This document shows, one piece after another, positions 34,491-43,088 of a stretch of DNA of 64,000 nucleotides. The DNA is taken from assembly GCF_005144585.1 (NCBI RefSeq), contig NZ_SSMQ01000012.1, positions 1-64,000 of the forward strand. The letters run 5' to 3'. This DNA is from Polyangium fumosum (GTDB taxonomy: Bacteria > Myxococcota_A > Polyangia > Polyangiales > Polyangiaceae). The notes under the pieces are model-generated. The model saw only the letters and a program-made list of their open reading frames with translations. It did no database searches and was not told the origin of the DNA. The translations under genes and the position numbers were made by a program. Within the stretch, counting starts at the first letter, position 1, and each line of letters begins with the position of its first letter.

Positions 34491-36143
34491 TTACGTTTCC
34501 GTTTCGCCGGAGCCGGCGCGAGCCTCATCGCTCGCGCCGGTTTCGTTTTTCGAACGCGCCTCACGACGAGATCGCCAGGCGAACGCGGCGATCGCGGCCA
34601 CGAAGACGAAGCCGAGCGGCTTGTCCCCGAGGAGGCCGTAGACCGTGAGGGATCCGTCGCGCAGCGTGGGCGTCGCGACGAGCGTGGAGGTCGACGCGGA
34701 GGCATCGCGCGCGACGACGACGCCCCGCGCGTCGATCCACGAGAGCACGCCGAGGTTCACGGCGCGCACGAGGTCCAGGCGATGCTCGATCGCGCGCATC
34801 GCCGCGAGCCGCGCGTGGAGTTCAGGCTCCGCGGTCCCCACGAACCAAGCGTCGTTCGTGACGTTGACGAGCAAGTTCGGCTGGAGCGCGCGTGTGATCC
34901 GCAGGCCGACACCGGCGAGCGTGTCCTCGTAGCAGTTGAGCACGCCCATGCGCACGGGGCCGTCCGCGTGGGGAAGCACGAGCGCCGTCGGCTCGGTGCC
35001 CGGCACGAGGCCGCCGCTCGCCTGGAAGATGCGGCGTAACCATGGGATGTAGCCGCCGAGCGGGACGGTCTCGCCAAACCAGAGCAACTCGAGCTTGTCG
35101 TACGAGGGCTGGAGCGAGCCATCGGGCAGGACGAGGGTCGCGGAGTTGCGGCTGTTCGTCTCCACGACGCCGGGGCTCGTGGCCGTCGGCTTCTCCAGCA
35201 TGATGAGCCCGAACAGGATCGGCCCGCGCGCGCCGTCCCCGTGCACCGCGCGTGGCCCGCGCGGCGCCTGCGTCGTGCCGTGCATGAGCGGGTAGGGGTA
35301 AGCCGCCTCGGGCCAGACCGTGAGGTCCACGCCGCCCGCCTCGGCGTCCTTCGTGAGGCGCCGCAAATCGCGCAGGATCCCCGCGTGATTTTTCGGGTCC
35401 CAGCGCTCCGTCGGACCAACGGCCTGGTTGAGGAGCGCGACGCGGATCGTGCGCACCACCGAGGGCTGCGTCGTGAGAAAGCGGATGCGGAGCGCGCCAT
35501 GGATCACGAGCAGCGCGGGGATGGCTGCGGCGATCACGAGCGGGACCGTGGTCTTCGCGCTGAAGCGCGCCTTCATGGAGGCCGCGTCCTCCGCGAACAT
35601 CGCCTGGAGCGCACGCGCGAGGAACGCGGCGGAGACGGCGAAGATCACGGACACGCCACGCTCTCCGACAAGGTCCGCGAGCTGCACGAGCGCAGGCCAT
35701 GGGCTCACGAGGCCAGCCGGCGTCCACGCGAAGACCGAAGGGAGCGAGACCGCGACGAACACGCCGAGGGCAAACGCGAGGACGAACGGCGCGCGCGCGC
35801 GGCGATGGACGAGGTGCGTTGCGGCCGCGCCGATCGCCCAGATGAGCGATTGCCCGGCGGCGAGGAGGACGAGCGCGAGGTACGAATTGGCCGAGCCGAG
35901 CGGCGTGAAGCGCTGCACCACGCTCGGCACGAAGCGGAGGCCCACGATGCCCGCGGCCGTCGCCCACGCCGCGCCGCGGCCGAACGCGCGCCACGCCGTC
36001 GGCGCGTCTTCGAGGGACCACGCGAGCAGCGCGAGGCCGAGGAACACGGCGGGATAGAGGTCGGTCGGGGGCGAGGTGAGGGCGAAGAGGATCCCCCCGG
36101 CGATGGCCAGGAGGAGGGCCTTGTGGCGCCGCAGTCGTTGCAT
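34491..36143 (-). CDS. lnt: Apolipoprotein N-acyltransferase
   Basis: A 550-residue Lnt, the inner-membrane enzyme that adds the third acyl chain to lipoproteins. At least seven hydrophobic helices precede a nitrilase-fold domain with catalytic E279 (TVWPEAAYP), K350 (PSYDKLELLWFGE) and C404 (GVLNCYED), all present. The C-terminus ends in an acidic tail (about 530-550) whose DNA doubles as the HU terminator. A functional Lnt fits the many lipoproteins in this window. It is convergent with the HU gene. Confidence 0.9.
   Translation of the reverse strand: MQRLRRHKALLLAIAGGILFALTSPPTDLYPAVFLGLALLAWSLEDAPTAWRAFGRGAAWATAAGIVGLRFVPSVVQRFTPLGSANSYLALVLLAAGQSLIWAIGAAATHLVHRRARAPFVLAFALGVFVAVSLPSVFAWTPAGLVSPWPALVQLADLVGERGVSVIFAVSAAFLARALQAMFAEDAASMKARFSAKTTVPLVIAAAIPALLVIHGALRIRFLTTQPSVVRTIRVALLNQAVGPTERWDPKNHAGILRDLRRLTKDAEAGGVDLTVWPEAAYPYPLMHGTTQAPRGPRAVHGDGARGPILFGLIMLEKPTATSPGVVETNSRNSATLVLPDGSLQPSYDKLELLWFGETVPLGGYIPWLRRIFQASGGLVPGTEPTALVLPHADGPVRMGVLNCYEDTLAGVGLRITRALQPNLLVNVTNDAWFVGTAEPELHARLAAMRAIEHRLDLVRAVNLGVLSWIDARGVVVARDASASTSTLVATPTLRDGSLTVYGLLGDKPLGFVFVAAIAAFAWRSRREARSKNETGASDEARAGSGETET
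34513..34550 (+). terminator. Intrinsic terminator for HU, inside the lnt coding region
   Basis: An 11-bp perfect stem (CCGGCGCGAGC and complement at 34530-34540) with loop CTCATC is followed by TTTCGTTTTT. A second, weaker hairpin at 34476-34491 (AACCGA and complement) overlaps the HU stop. This is the clearest Rho-independent terminator in the window and lies in the 3' coding part of lnt. Confidence 0.8.
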
Positions 36144-36237
36144 GGTGGGGAAGCGGCCCGGCGGCAGAGAGGGCCGGGCCGCGTGCGGAAGATCTAGCAG
36201 CGGCGAGGGGCGCGCGCCGGGAGGCCCGGCGCGGGCA

Positions 36238-37293
36238 TCACCACCAGAACGTCAGGCCGCCGCGGAAGAGGCCGCCGCCGGAGGTGTTCGTCGTGCGCCC
36301 CGTGTTCGGATCGATGAACTCGGCCGGGCCCGTCTCGGCGTTGTCGTCCGTCCGGTGGCGGACGAACGCGAGCGCGTCGAGGTTGAGCGCGAGCCTGCGC
36401 GAGACGCGGAACTCGAGGCCGATGCCACCTTGCCCGCCGAAGTAGCTGTACTCGGCGGAGAAGTTGTTGCCGTCGCGGGTCGGCGACAAACGCGGGTCCG
36501 CGTCCTCCGATTGCACCGTCGCGCTCGACCAGTGCACGCCGCCGGTCAGGTAAAACTGCGCGCGGCTGCGCGGGTTCACGTAGAGAATGCCGTTCAACGA
36601 GAACGGGGTCTCGACGCGATCGAAGCCGTTGTAGTCCGTCCCGCCGAGGATGTCGAACGAGCCCTCGATGGCAAACGCGGGCACGGGCCGGTAGCGCAGG
36701 CCGAGCCCGAAGCCACCCATCCCGGCGTCGGGATGCGCGCTCGGCGCGCCGTTGTCGCGACGATCACCGCCGCCGATCGAGAGGCCCTGCAGGCGCAGGT
36801 TGAGGCCCCACTCGGGCTGCCAGCGGCGCTTCGCGGGCACCACGATCGGCGTGCGCAGACGCGCGGGCGCGGCCATCACGCGGACCGGCGGCGGAGGCGC
36901 GGGCGGCGGCGTCACGCGGACCGCCGGGTGGTGCCGACGAACCACGTGCGTCCGGGCACCCGGCGCGACGATGATGATCTGCGTTTGCGCCGGCTGCTGC
37001 TGCACGACCTGCGGCTGCTGCGGCGCGGGTTGATAAATGACGACCGGCGGTTGGGAACGACGAACCTGGGGCGCGGTCCGCGCGGGCGGCGGCGGAAGCG
37101 CCTCGTCTTCTTCTTCGACCACCTCGACGGCGGGCGGCGGAGGCGGGAGCGTGTCGGCTTCGGGCGGGGGCTGCGCGGGAGCTTGTGCCTCATCCGCGCA
37201 GAACCACGAGCCCGGCGGGCAGTCCGCCAACGCGACGGCGGGTTGGCTCAGAGCAGCGGCAGCCACGATCAAAGCAGGGGTCAAGCGGCGCAT
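36238..37293 (-). CDS. Outer-membrane beta-barrel-like protein with Pro-rich N-terminus
   Basis: A 351-residue secreted protein: signal peptide (about 1-24), a Pro/Glu/Gln-rich spacer (about 35-155), then about 200 residues of alternating hydrophobic strands with Gly-aromatic turns and a terminal ...GGLTFWW, typical of an outer-membrane beta-barrel end. The start ATG 37293 has GAGGAG eight bases upstream. A longer frame begins 31 codons earlier but lacks a signal peptide at the N-terminus. Role unknown; the Pro-rich spacer may cross the periplasm to reach peptidoglycan. Confidence 0.7.
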   Translation of the reverse strand: MRRLTPALIVAAAALSQPAVALADCPPGSWFCADEAQAPAQPPPEADTLPPPPPAVEVVEEEDEALPPPPARTAPQVRRSQPPVVIYQPAPQQPQVVQQQPAQTQIIIVAPGARTHVVRRHHPAVRVTPPPAPPPPVRVMAAPARLRTPIVVPAKRRWQPEWGLNLRLQGLSIGGGDRRDNGAPSAHPDAGMGGFGLGLRYRPVPAFAIEGSFDILGGTDYNGFDRVETPFSLNGILYVNPRSRAQFYLTGGVHWSSATVQSEDADPRLSPTRDGNNFSAEYSYFGGQGGIGLEFRVSRRLALNLDALAFVRHRTDDNAETGPAEFIDPNTGRTTNTSGGGLFRGGLTFWW

Positions 37294-37552
37294 GGGACGA
37301 CTCCTCGTTTGTGCTTGCAGCCTAGCAACCGGAGTGCCATCGGCCAGCACGCTTCGGTAGACGGTTTCCGCGAGATCTCGGTGCACTCGCGTGCATCGTC
37401 CGCCACGGCGGGCTGTGATGAAAGGTTCACACGGTGGCCAAGCGCCTGCCTACAGAAAACAATACCCCAGTCAGCCGCCCATCGGTATGCCTTCCGAGGG
37501 GGGCTTCGGCATTCGTTCTTCCGACCGGACACGCCCCGGGAGCGGGACGCCC

Positions 37553-38830
37553 ATGAACGCGCGCGCGAGATCCGCCCATGCCCCCGACCCGAGTCCTGCG
37601 CGCCCCGAGGGGCGTAGGCCAGGGTCCCCCATCCCCGTCGTCACCCTCAAGCCGGGCCACGTGAGGCCCGTCTGGACCGGACACCCCTGGGTCTTCGCGC
37701 AGGCCATCGCCCGCATCGAAGGCGGCGCCCTCCCCGGCGACGAGGTCAAGGTCATCGACCCCCACGGCGCGACCTTGGGCCACGGCCTCTACACCCCCCG
37801 GTCGGCCATCCCGGTCCGCATCTACACCCGCGACGACGCGCCCGTCGACGGCGCGCTCTTCCGCCGCCGTATCGAACGCGCGATCCAGCACCGGCGTGAT
37901 CTCGGCCTGCCGAACCACGCCGCGGGCCACGAGACCACGGCTTACCGGCTGATCCACGCCGAGGGCGACGGGCTGCCGGGGCTCGTCGTTGATGTCCTCG
38001 GGGACGTGGCCGTGGTGCAGATCGGCACGATCGGCGTGAAGCGGCGCGAGGGGATCGTGTTCGACGCGCTGTCCGAGCTGCTCTCGCCGCGCGCGATCGT
38101 CGACCGCACCTCGGTTGAGCTCGCGAAGAAGGAAGGCTTCGAGGCGGCCGCGGGGGTGGTCCGCGGCGATACGAGCGTCGACCGGTTCTCGTTCGTGGAG
38201 CGCGGGCTCCTGTACGAGATCCCGCTCGCGCTCGGGCAGAAGACGGGGTTTTATCTGGATCAGCGCACGCTCCGGGCGCGGGTCGAGCAGCTCGCGCATG
38301 GGCGGCGCGTGCTCGACGCGTTCTCCTTTGTGGGGACGTTCGCGATGGCCGCGGCGCGCGGGGGCGCGAAGGAGGTCGTCGCGGTCGACGAGAGCGCGCT
38401 CGCGATCGAGGTCGGCGCGGAGTGCGCGCGTAAGAACGGGCTGCTCGGGCGGATCCACTTCCAGCGCGACGACGCGCGCCAGGCGCTCTCGCGGGCCTCG
38501 GCTGAGGGCGGCTTCGACATCGTGCTCTGCGATCCGCCGAAGCTCTCCCCGACGCGCGGCGCGAAGGAAGGCGCGCTCGGCGTGTACAAGGCGCTCGCCT
38601 CGGCGGGCTGCCGGGCCACGAAGGCGGGCGGGATCCTCGTGCTCAGCTCGTGCTCGAGCGCCGTCTCGATCGACGACCTGACGCGCGCGCTCGCCCTCGG
38701 CGCGCGGGAGGCGCGCATGCACGCGGTCATTTTCGATCGGCACTTCCAGGGCGCGGATCATCCGGTGAGCGCGGCGTTCCCCGAGGGCCTCTACCTGAAG
38801 AGCGTGATCGCGCGGCTCGAGGTGCTGTGA
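37553..38830 (+). CDS. rlmI: 23S rRNA (cytosine-1962-C5)-methyltransferase RlmI-like
   Basis: A 425-residue methyltransferase with an N-terminal PUA-like domain (LKPGHVRPVWTGHPWVF) and a SAM-binding C-domain. Motifs include LGQKTGFYLDQR, the SAM loop LDAFSFVGTFAMAAA, and DPPKLSPTRGAK in place of a classical PCP motif. It should methylate C5 of a cytosine in 23S rRNA. ATG 37553 is chosen because the frame upstream is low complexity. The stop overlaps the next GTG as GTGA. Confidence 0.87.
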   Translation: MNARARSAHAPDPSPARPEGRRPGSPIPVVTLKPGHVRPVWTGHPWVFAQAIARIEGGALPGDEVKVIDPHGATLGHGLYTPRSAIPVRIYTRDDAPVDGALFRRRIERAIQHRRDLGLPNHAAGHETTAYRLIHAEGDGLPGLVVDVLGDVAVVQIGTIGVKRREGIVFDALSELLSPRAIVDRTSVELAKKEGFEAAAGVVRGDTSVDRFSFVERGLLYEIPLALGQKTGFYLDQRTLRARVEQLAHGRRVLDAFSFVGTFAMAAARGGAKEVVAVDESALAIEVGAECARKNGLLGRIHFQRDDARQALSRASAEGGFDIVLCDPPKLSPTRGAKEGALGVYKALASAGCRATKAGGILVLSSCSSAVSIDDLTRALALGAREARMHAVIFDRHFQGADHPVSAAFPEGLYLKSVIARLEVL

Positions 38831-39666
38831 CCGGCGTGTCCCCCTCGGCTGCGCCGCGCGCGCTCGCCGCCATGCGCCCGGAGGAGGCGCGTGGCCTCTC
38901 CGGGCTCGTGTTCGATCTGGACGACACGCTGCTCGAGCACGGCGAGCTCACGGAGGTCGCGTATACGTCGCTCTTCCGGCTGCGGGAGGCGGGGCTCCGG
39001 CTCGTGGCGTGTACGGGGCGGCCCGCCGGCTGGGCCGAGGTGCTCGTGCGGCAGTGGCCGCTCGACGCGGCGATCGCCGAGAACGGCGCCGTGGCCTTCG
39101 TCAAGGAGCGGCGCCCGTTCGGCGCGCCCCGCTTGCGCCTCGTGTTCCCGGCGGATCTCGCGGCGGCGGGGGCGAGGCGCGCGGAGCTTCGGGCCCTCGC
39201 CGAGGAGCTCGTCCGGCGTTTTCCGACCGTGGCGCTCGCGGACGACAACAGCGCCCGCTTCACGGACGTGACCCTCGACATCGGCGAGCACTGCCGCGCG
39301 CCGGCCGAGGACGTCGCGGCCATGCGCGCGGAGGCCTCGCGGCGCAACGTCCACACGCTCGCGTCGAGCGTGCACCTGCACCTCTCCTTTGATCCGGCTG
39401 ACAAGGCCACGGGTACGCTCCGCCTCCTCGAAGCGGCGTTCGGGGAGGACCCGACCCGCGCGCGGCTGACCTACGCGTTCGTGGGCGACAGCGGCAACGA
39501 CGCGGCGGCCTTCGCGGCCTTCACGACGACGATCGGCGTGGCGAACGTGCGCGCGTACTTGCCCATGTTGCCCGTTCCGCCGAAGTATGTGACCCAAGCT
39601 GCCATGGGCCGAGGTTTCGCGGAGCTCGCGACAACCCTCGTGGATCTCCGCGTTCCTCCCGGTTGA
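38827..39666 (+). CDS. HAD-superfamily phosphatase (MPGP/Cof-like)
   Basis: A 279-residue HAD hydrolase. Nucleophile motif LVFDLDDTLL (D30, D32), motif II CTGRPAG, and a late GDSGNDAAAF with the acidic pair. The cap insertion between motif II and III resembles mannosyl-3-phosphoglycerate phosphatase and sucrose-phosphatase-type enzymes. Substrate not readable. GTG start at 38827 overlaps the rlmI stop as GTGA, so translation is coupled, which argues for a shared transcript but not a shared pathway. Confidence 0.8.
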   Translation: MTGVSPSAAPRALAAMRPEEARGLSGLVFDLDDTLLEHGELTEVAYTSLFRLREAGLRLVACTGRPAGWAEVLVRQWPLDAAIAENGAVAFVKERRPFGAPRLRLVFPADLAAAGARRAELRALAEELVRRFPTVALADDNSARFTDVTLDIGEHCRAPAEDVAAMRAEASRRNVHTLASSVHLHLSFDPADKATGTLRLLEAAFGEDPTRARLTYAFVGDSGNDAAAFAAFTTTIGVANVRAYLPMLPVPPKYVTQAAMGRGFAELATTLVDLRVPPG

Positions 39667-39925
39667 AGGCGGGACGGCAACGCATCAATGTGAAGTTTGT
39701 CACGCGATCCGCGGGATGGAACGTGGGATGGACCAGCAACGGCGCACAGGGAGGAGGAGGCGGAACGAAGAGCCCCCCACTCTCTCCGAGATTCGCTATC
39801 TTGGCACCATCCGAAGTGGCTCTTCGCCCTGGGAGACGGGTATCGTAGCGGCTCTCCCTCGTGGCGGGGCCTTGGGCCGAACCCCGAGGCGAGTCCCCCT
39901 GGATCCGAGCATGTCCACCGGCTGA

Positions 39926-41824
39926 ATGGCTTCTCGAACTCCCGCCCCCGGCGCGATCGTCGACAACAAGTACCGCCTTGCAGAGCGCATCGGCGGTGGC
40001 GGGATGGGCCACGTCTTTCGTGCGGAGAACGTGCTCGCCGGCCGCGCGGTCGCGATCAAGTTCCTCCACCCCGAGCTGTCGGAGAACACCGAGCTCGCGC
40101 AGCGCTTCTTCCAGGAGGCCCAGGCGGTCAACCGCATCCGCCACCCGAACATCGTCGACGTGATCGACGCGGGCGTGGGCGAGATGGGCCCCTACATCGT
40201 GATGGAGCACCTCGAAGGCGAGGGCGTGGGCTCCGCGCTGCAGCGCCTCGGGCGCTTCGACGTCGACGCCTCGGTCGCGACGTGCATCCCCGTCCTCGAA
40301 GCCCTCGACGCTGCCCACCGCGTCGGCATCATCCATCGTGATCTGAAGCCCGAGAACGTCTTCGTCGCGTTCGACGTGTCGCGAGGTCAAGCCGTCGTAA
40401 GGCTTCTGGATTTCGGTATCGCGAAAGTGCTCGACTCGAGCGGGCCCTCGCCGCGCACGCGCACCGGCGTGGTCTTCGGGACGCCCGACTATCTCTCGCC
40501 CGAGCAGGCCACGGGCGACGCGCCGATCGACGGCCGAAGTGATCTCTTCGCCGTGGGTGTGCTGCTCTACGAGCTGCTCACGGGCACGCGTCCCTTCCGC
40601 GCGCCGACGGCCGTGGCGACGGCGTTCCGCGTGGTGCACGCCGAAGCGCCCACGCTCGCCGCGGCAGGCGTGCACGTCGATCCGCGGCTCGAAGCCGTGG
40701 TCGCGAAGCTCCTGCAGAAGGATCCGATGAAGCGCTACGCCACTGCGGGGGAGGTGGCGCGCGAGCTCGATCGGTTCTCGTCGGATCCGACGAAGCGCTC
40801 GACGGCGCTCGGCCGGATCATCAACCTGCATCGACGCGTCGCGCACGCGAGCGTGTCGCAATCCCAAGGCGCGCCTCCGCCCCCGCCGCCGGCCACGATT
40901 CTGCCGGAGCCGGATCGCATGAACACGCCGCTCCGCGAGCCGCCCCCCGTGCCCGCGCCGATCCGGCCCAGCGTGCGGACGAGCTTCACGGATTCCGGCG
41001 CCTCGTCGATGCCGTACGCGCCGACGCGTGTCGTGCCGAGCATGGGGAGCCCAGGCCGTACGAGTGATCCCGGGCCTCCGCCGCGCGGCGACTACATCGC
41101 CTCGCCACGCAACGTCGAGCCGCTCGTGCCTCCGGCGATGCCGAAGCCCCTCGGCGTGGCGCGGAGCACGGCCTCCTCGGCGAGCTCCGCGAACACGTCG
41201 GCGACCTCTTCGAACGCAGGTCCGCCGTCGCGGTACGTCCAGCCGCGCGCAGCGTCGCGGTTCCCGGGGATGTACCAGGTGCGCGGCGCCGTGCTGCGCG
41301 CCGTGGACAAGGCCCTCACCGAGGACGCAGGGCCGCGCGTGCGCGAGCAGGTCGTGGCGCAGCTCCCGCAGCGCTACGCGGAAGACTTCCTCAACGACTC
41401 GATCAACGCGCTCGTCGCGTACGACCTCGAAGCGCTCGACGCGTACATGGAGATCGCGACCGCGATCTCGCTGCACGAGCCTTCCCGATGGCGCGCGCTC
41501 GGCCGTCTCGCGATCGGCGGCGAGCTCCACAACACGGTGCGCAGCGTGCTCCGACCCGCGCCGGATCTTCAGATCGCGATCCGCCGCGGCATCTCGATCT
41601 GGTCGCGGCTCTTCAGCTTTGGCGCATGGAAGGTAGGCGCGAGCCAGAGCGGCAAGGTCGTCCTGCAAATCGCAGAGTTCGAGCCAGCCTCGCTCGCGTT
41701 GCGTCTCTGGGTCGTGGGCATGGTCGAGGAGACCGCGCGCCGCGCCGCGAGCTTCGACGTGCGCGTCGCGATCACCGCAGGCGAGGTCGGGTTCACGCCC
41801 GAGCTGACCTGCGAGATCGTCTAG
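39926..41824 (+). CDS. Ser/Thr protein kinase fused to a TIGR02265/DUF2378-like domain
   Basis: A 632-residue soluble kinase. Gly-loop RIGGGGMGHVF, Lys45 (AVAIKF), HRDLKPEN at 137-144, DFGIAK at 162-167 and SPEQ are all present, so the kinase should be active. A Pro/Ser-rich linker (about 300-440) follows. The last about 190 residues begin VRGAVLRAVDKALTEDAG and resemble the Myxococcus paralogous family TIGR02265 (DUF2378), not a transmembrane sensor. No membrane helix is present. The upstream region has little ribosome-site signal (ATG preceded by CCACCGGCTGA). The dispersed structured element begins three bases after the stop. Confidence 0.78.
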   Translation: MASRTPAPGAIVDNKYRLAERIGGGGMGHVFRAENVLAGRAVAIKFLHPELSENTELAQRFFQEAQAVNRIRHPNIVDVIDAGVGEMGPYIVMEHLEGEGVGSALQRLGRFDVDASVATCIPVLEALDAAHRVGIIHRDLKPENVFVAFDVSRGQAVVRLLDFGIAKVLDSSGPSPRTRTGVVFGTPDYLSPEQATGDAPIDGRSDLFAVGVLLYELLTGTRPFRAPTAVATAFRVVHAEAPTLAAAGVHVDPRLEAVVAKLLQKDPMKRYATAGEVARELDRFSSDPTKRSTALGRIINLHRRVAHASVSQSQGAPPPPPPATILPEPDRMNTPLREPPPVPAPIRPSVRTSFTDSGASSMPYAPTRVVPSMGSPGRTSDPGPPPRGDYIASPRNVEPLVPPAMPKPLGVARSTASSASSANTSATSSNAGPPSRYVQPRAASRFPGMYQVRGAVLRAVDKALTEDAGPRVREQVVAQLPQRYAEDFLNDSINALVAYDLEALDAYMEIATAISLHEPSRWRALGRLAIGGELHNTVRSVLRPAPDLQIAIRRGISIWSRLFSFGAWKVGASQSGKVVLQIAEFEPASLALRLWVVGMVEETARRAASFDVRVAITAGEVGFTPELTCEIV

Positions 41825-41827
41825 CAG

Positions 41828-42166
41828 AGGCGTTGCGCTGGGGCTTTGCCCCAGGCCCCACCAGGGGTTGTCCACCCCTGGACCCGGACCAGCGCAAGCG
41901 CTGGACTCGGGGTCGATGACCTGCGCGGTGCGCAGTTCATCGAACAGCCGCCGTCAAGACCACCAAAGATCTTGCCGACCAAGACCGCAGCGCGGACGGC
42001 TTGACGGGCAACGCCCCGTCGCCAGCTCGACATGCACGCCCGTGGTCTTGCCACCGGCCCGTTGGAAGAACTGCGCATCGCGCAGTTCTTCCATTCCCGG
42101 TCCAGGCCGTGCCTGGTCCGGGTCGAGGGGCGGGCAGCCCCCGCGGGGTCCGGGGCAGCGCCCCGG
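41828..42166. repeat. Dispersed multi-hairpin element, copy A
   Basis: A 339-bp non-coding sequence filling the gap between the kinase stop and the convergent zinc-ribbon gene. Hairpins in order: stem CTGGGGC around TTT (41838-41854); CCAGGGGT around TGTCC; CCAGCGC/GCGCTGG; GATGACCTGCGC arm at 41915-41941 with one mismatch; a less conserved centre; a perfect 13-bp stem GGAAGAACTGCGC at 42064-42092; an imperfect stem around CCAGGC-CGT-GCCTGG; and CCGGGGC around AGC. Left and right arms are themselves roughly inverted, so the whole element is an imperfect palindrome. A second copy lies at 53821-54160. Confidence 0.88.
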
Positions 42167-42176
42167 CTCCGGAGAG

Positions 42177-42722
42177 TCAGGACGGCTTTTCGGCCTGGAA
42201 ACAAGCCCGGCAGTACACCTTCTGGCCTTCGGCTGGCTTGAAGGGGACTGTGGCGGCGACGCCGCAGGCTGCGCACGTGATTGGGAAACCACGACCACGC
42301 GGGCCACGCGGGCTGGAGGAGGCGCGCGGGCTCTGCGTGCGATCTTGGGTGCCGTCTCGCGGGGCTTGGCCTCGGGGAGAGAAGCCGCCGCGGGGAGCGG
42401 GCGAAGCGGGACGGCCGTAGGAAGGGTACAGGGCGAAGTGGGGATCGGGCATCGGGCTCCGGTATTCGTTCACGTCGCCCGTGTATCGGCCGGGGCGCGC
42501 GGGGGGATCGTGCCTTCGGCCTTCGCGCCCGCGCGGAGCGCTGCGGGCTGGGCCCTCGCTGCGGCTCGTGCTCTTCGACCGCTTCTCGCGCCAGCAGGGC
42601 TTGCACAGCGTTGGCGGGGACGAAAGCCCTCGCTCGGCGCGCGCGGCCGCGTCGTCGGCGGAAAAGAGGAACGACGAGCCGCAGCTCGCGCAGTTGATCT
42701 GCTCGTCTCGATGCTGCTCCAT
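42177..42722 (-). CDS. Double zinc-ribbon protein
   Basis: A 181-residue protein with two four-Cys sites. The N-terminal site CASCGSSFLFSADDAAA followed by CKPCWREK resembles the zf-trcl zinc ribbon. The C-terminal site CAACGVAATVPFKPAEG then CRAC resembles a CxxC-~20-CxxC zinc finger. Between them is about 80 residues of Arg/Pro/Ser-rich disordered sequence. Probably nucleic-acid or protein binding. Start: ATG 42722 has GGAG seven bases upstream. A slightly longer frame starts eight codons earlier. The 3' end lies 10 bp from the repeat element. Confidence 0.78.
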   Translation of the reverse strand: MEQHRDEQINCASCGSSFLFSADDAAARAERGLSSPPTLCKPCWREKRSKSTSRSEGPARSAPRGREGRRHDPPARPGRYTGDVNEYRSPMPDPHFALYPSYGRPASPAPRGGFSPRGQAPRDGTQDRTQSPRASSSPRGPRGRGFPITCAACGVAATVPFKPAEGQKVYCRACFQAEKPS

Positions 42723-43088
42723 GGACACTCCGGAAACTCTTCGCAAAGGGCGCGGGTGCTCGGACCCGCGTGCCCGCGTGGTGTGCTCGGCACGCCCCTG
42801 ATTTCACGGCAAAAACGCCCGCCCTTTGTGGGACGAGCGCTCGGAGATCGTGGAGAGCAAGGTGACATGGAGCCCCTCGGGGTCAAGGCGCTCGTTCCTC
42901 GCTTCCACGGGCCGTCCGTGGTCCGCCTCGGCTGTGCGCGACGCGTGAAGACGCGAGGGGATATCACCGCGTTTTGGCCAGTGCTACAAGGGGAGCCACG
43001 ACGCCATTCCGCCTTCGCTACGCACCGCGCGTGACGCTTGTTCGCGTGCACCTCGTGACGTTGTGAAGAGCGCCCTTCGAGCAGAGTG
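42723..43088. other. Intergenic region between divergent genes
   Basis: 366 bp between the zinc-ribbon gene and the KOW-protein gene. I see no RNA gene, repeat or convincing operator. Short open frames here have no ribosome sites and look like GC-rich chance frames. Divergent promoters for both genes should lie here, but no consensus elements stand out. Confidence 0.5.

Noticed and set aside
41828-42166. Small frames within the dispersed element
   Set aside because: They translate hairpins, are not conserved between the copies in frame, and have no ribosome sites.
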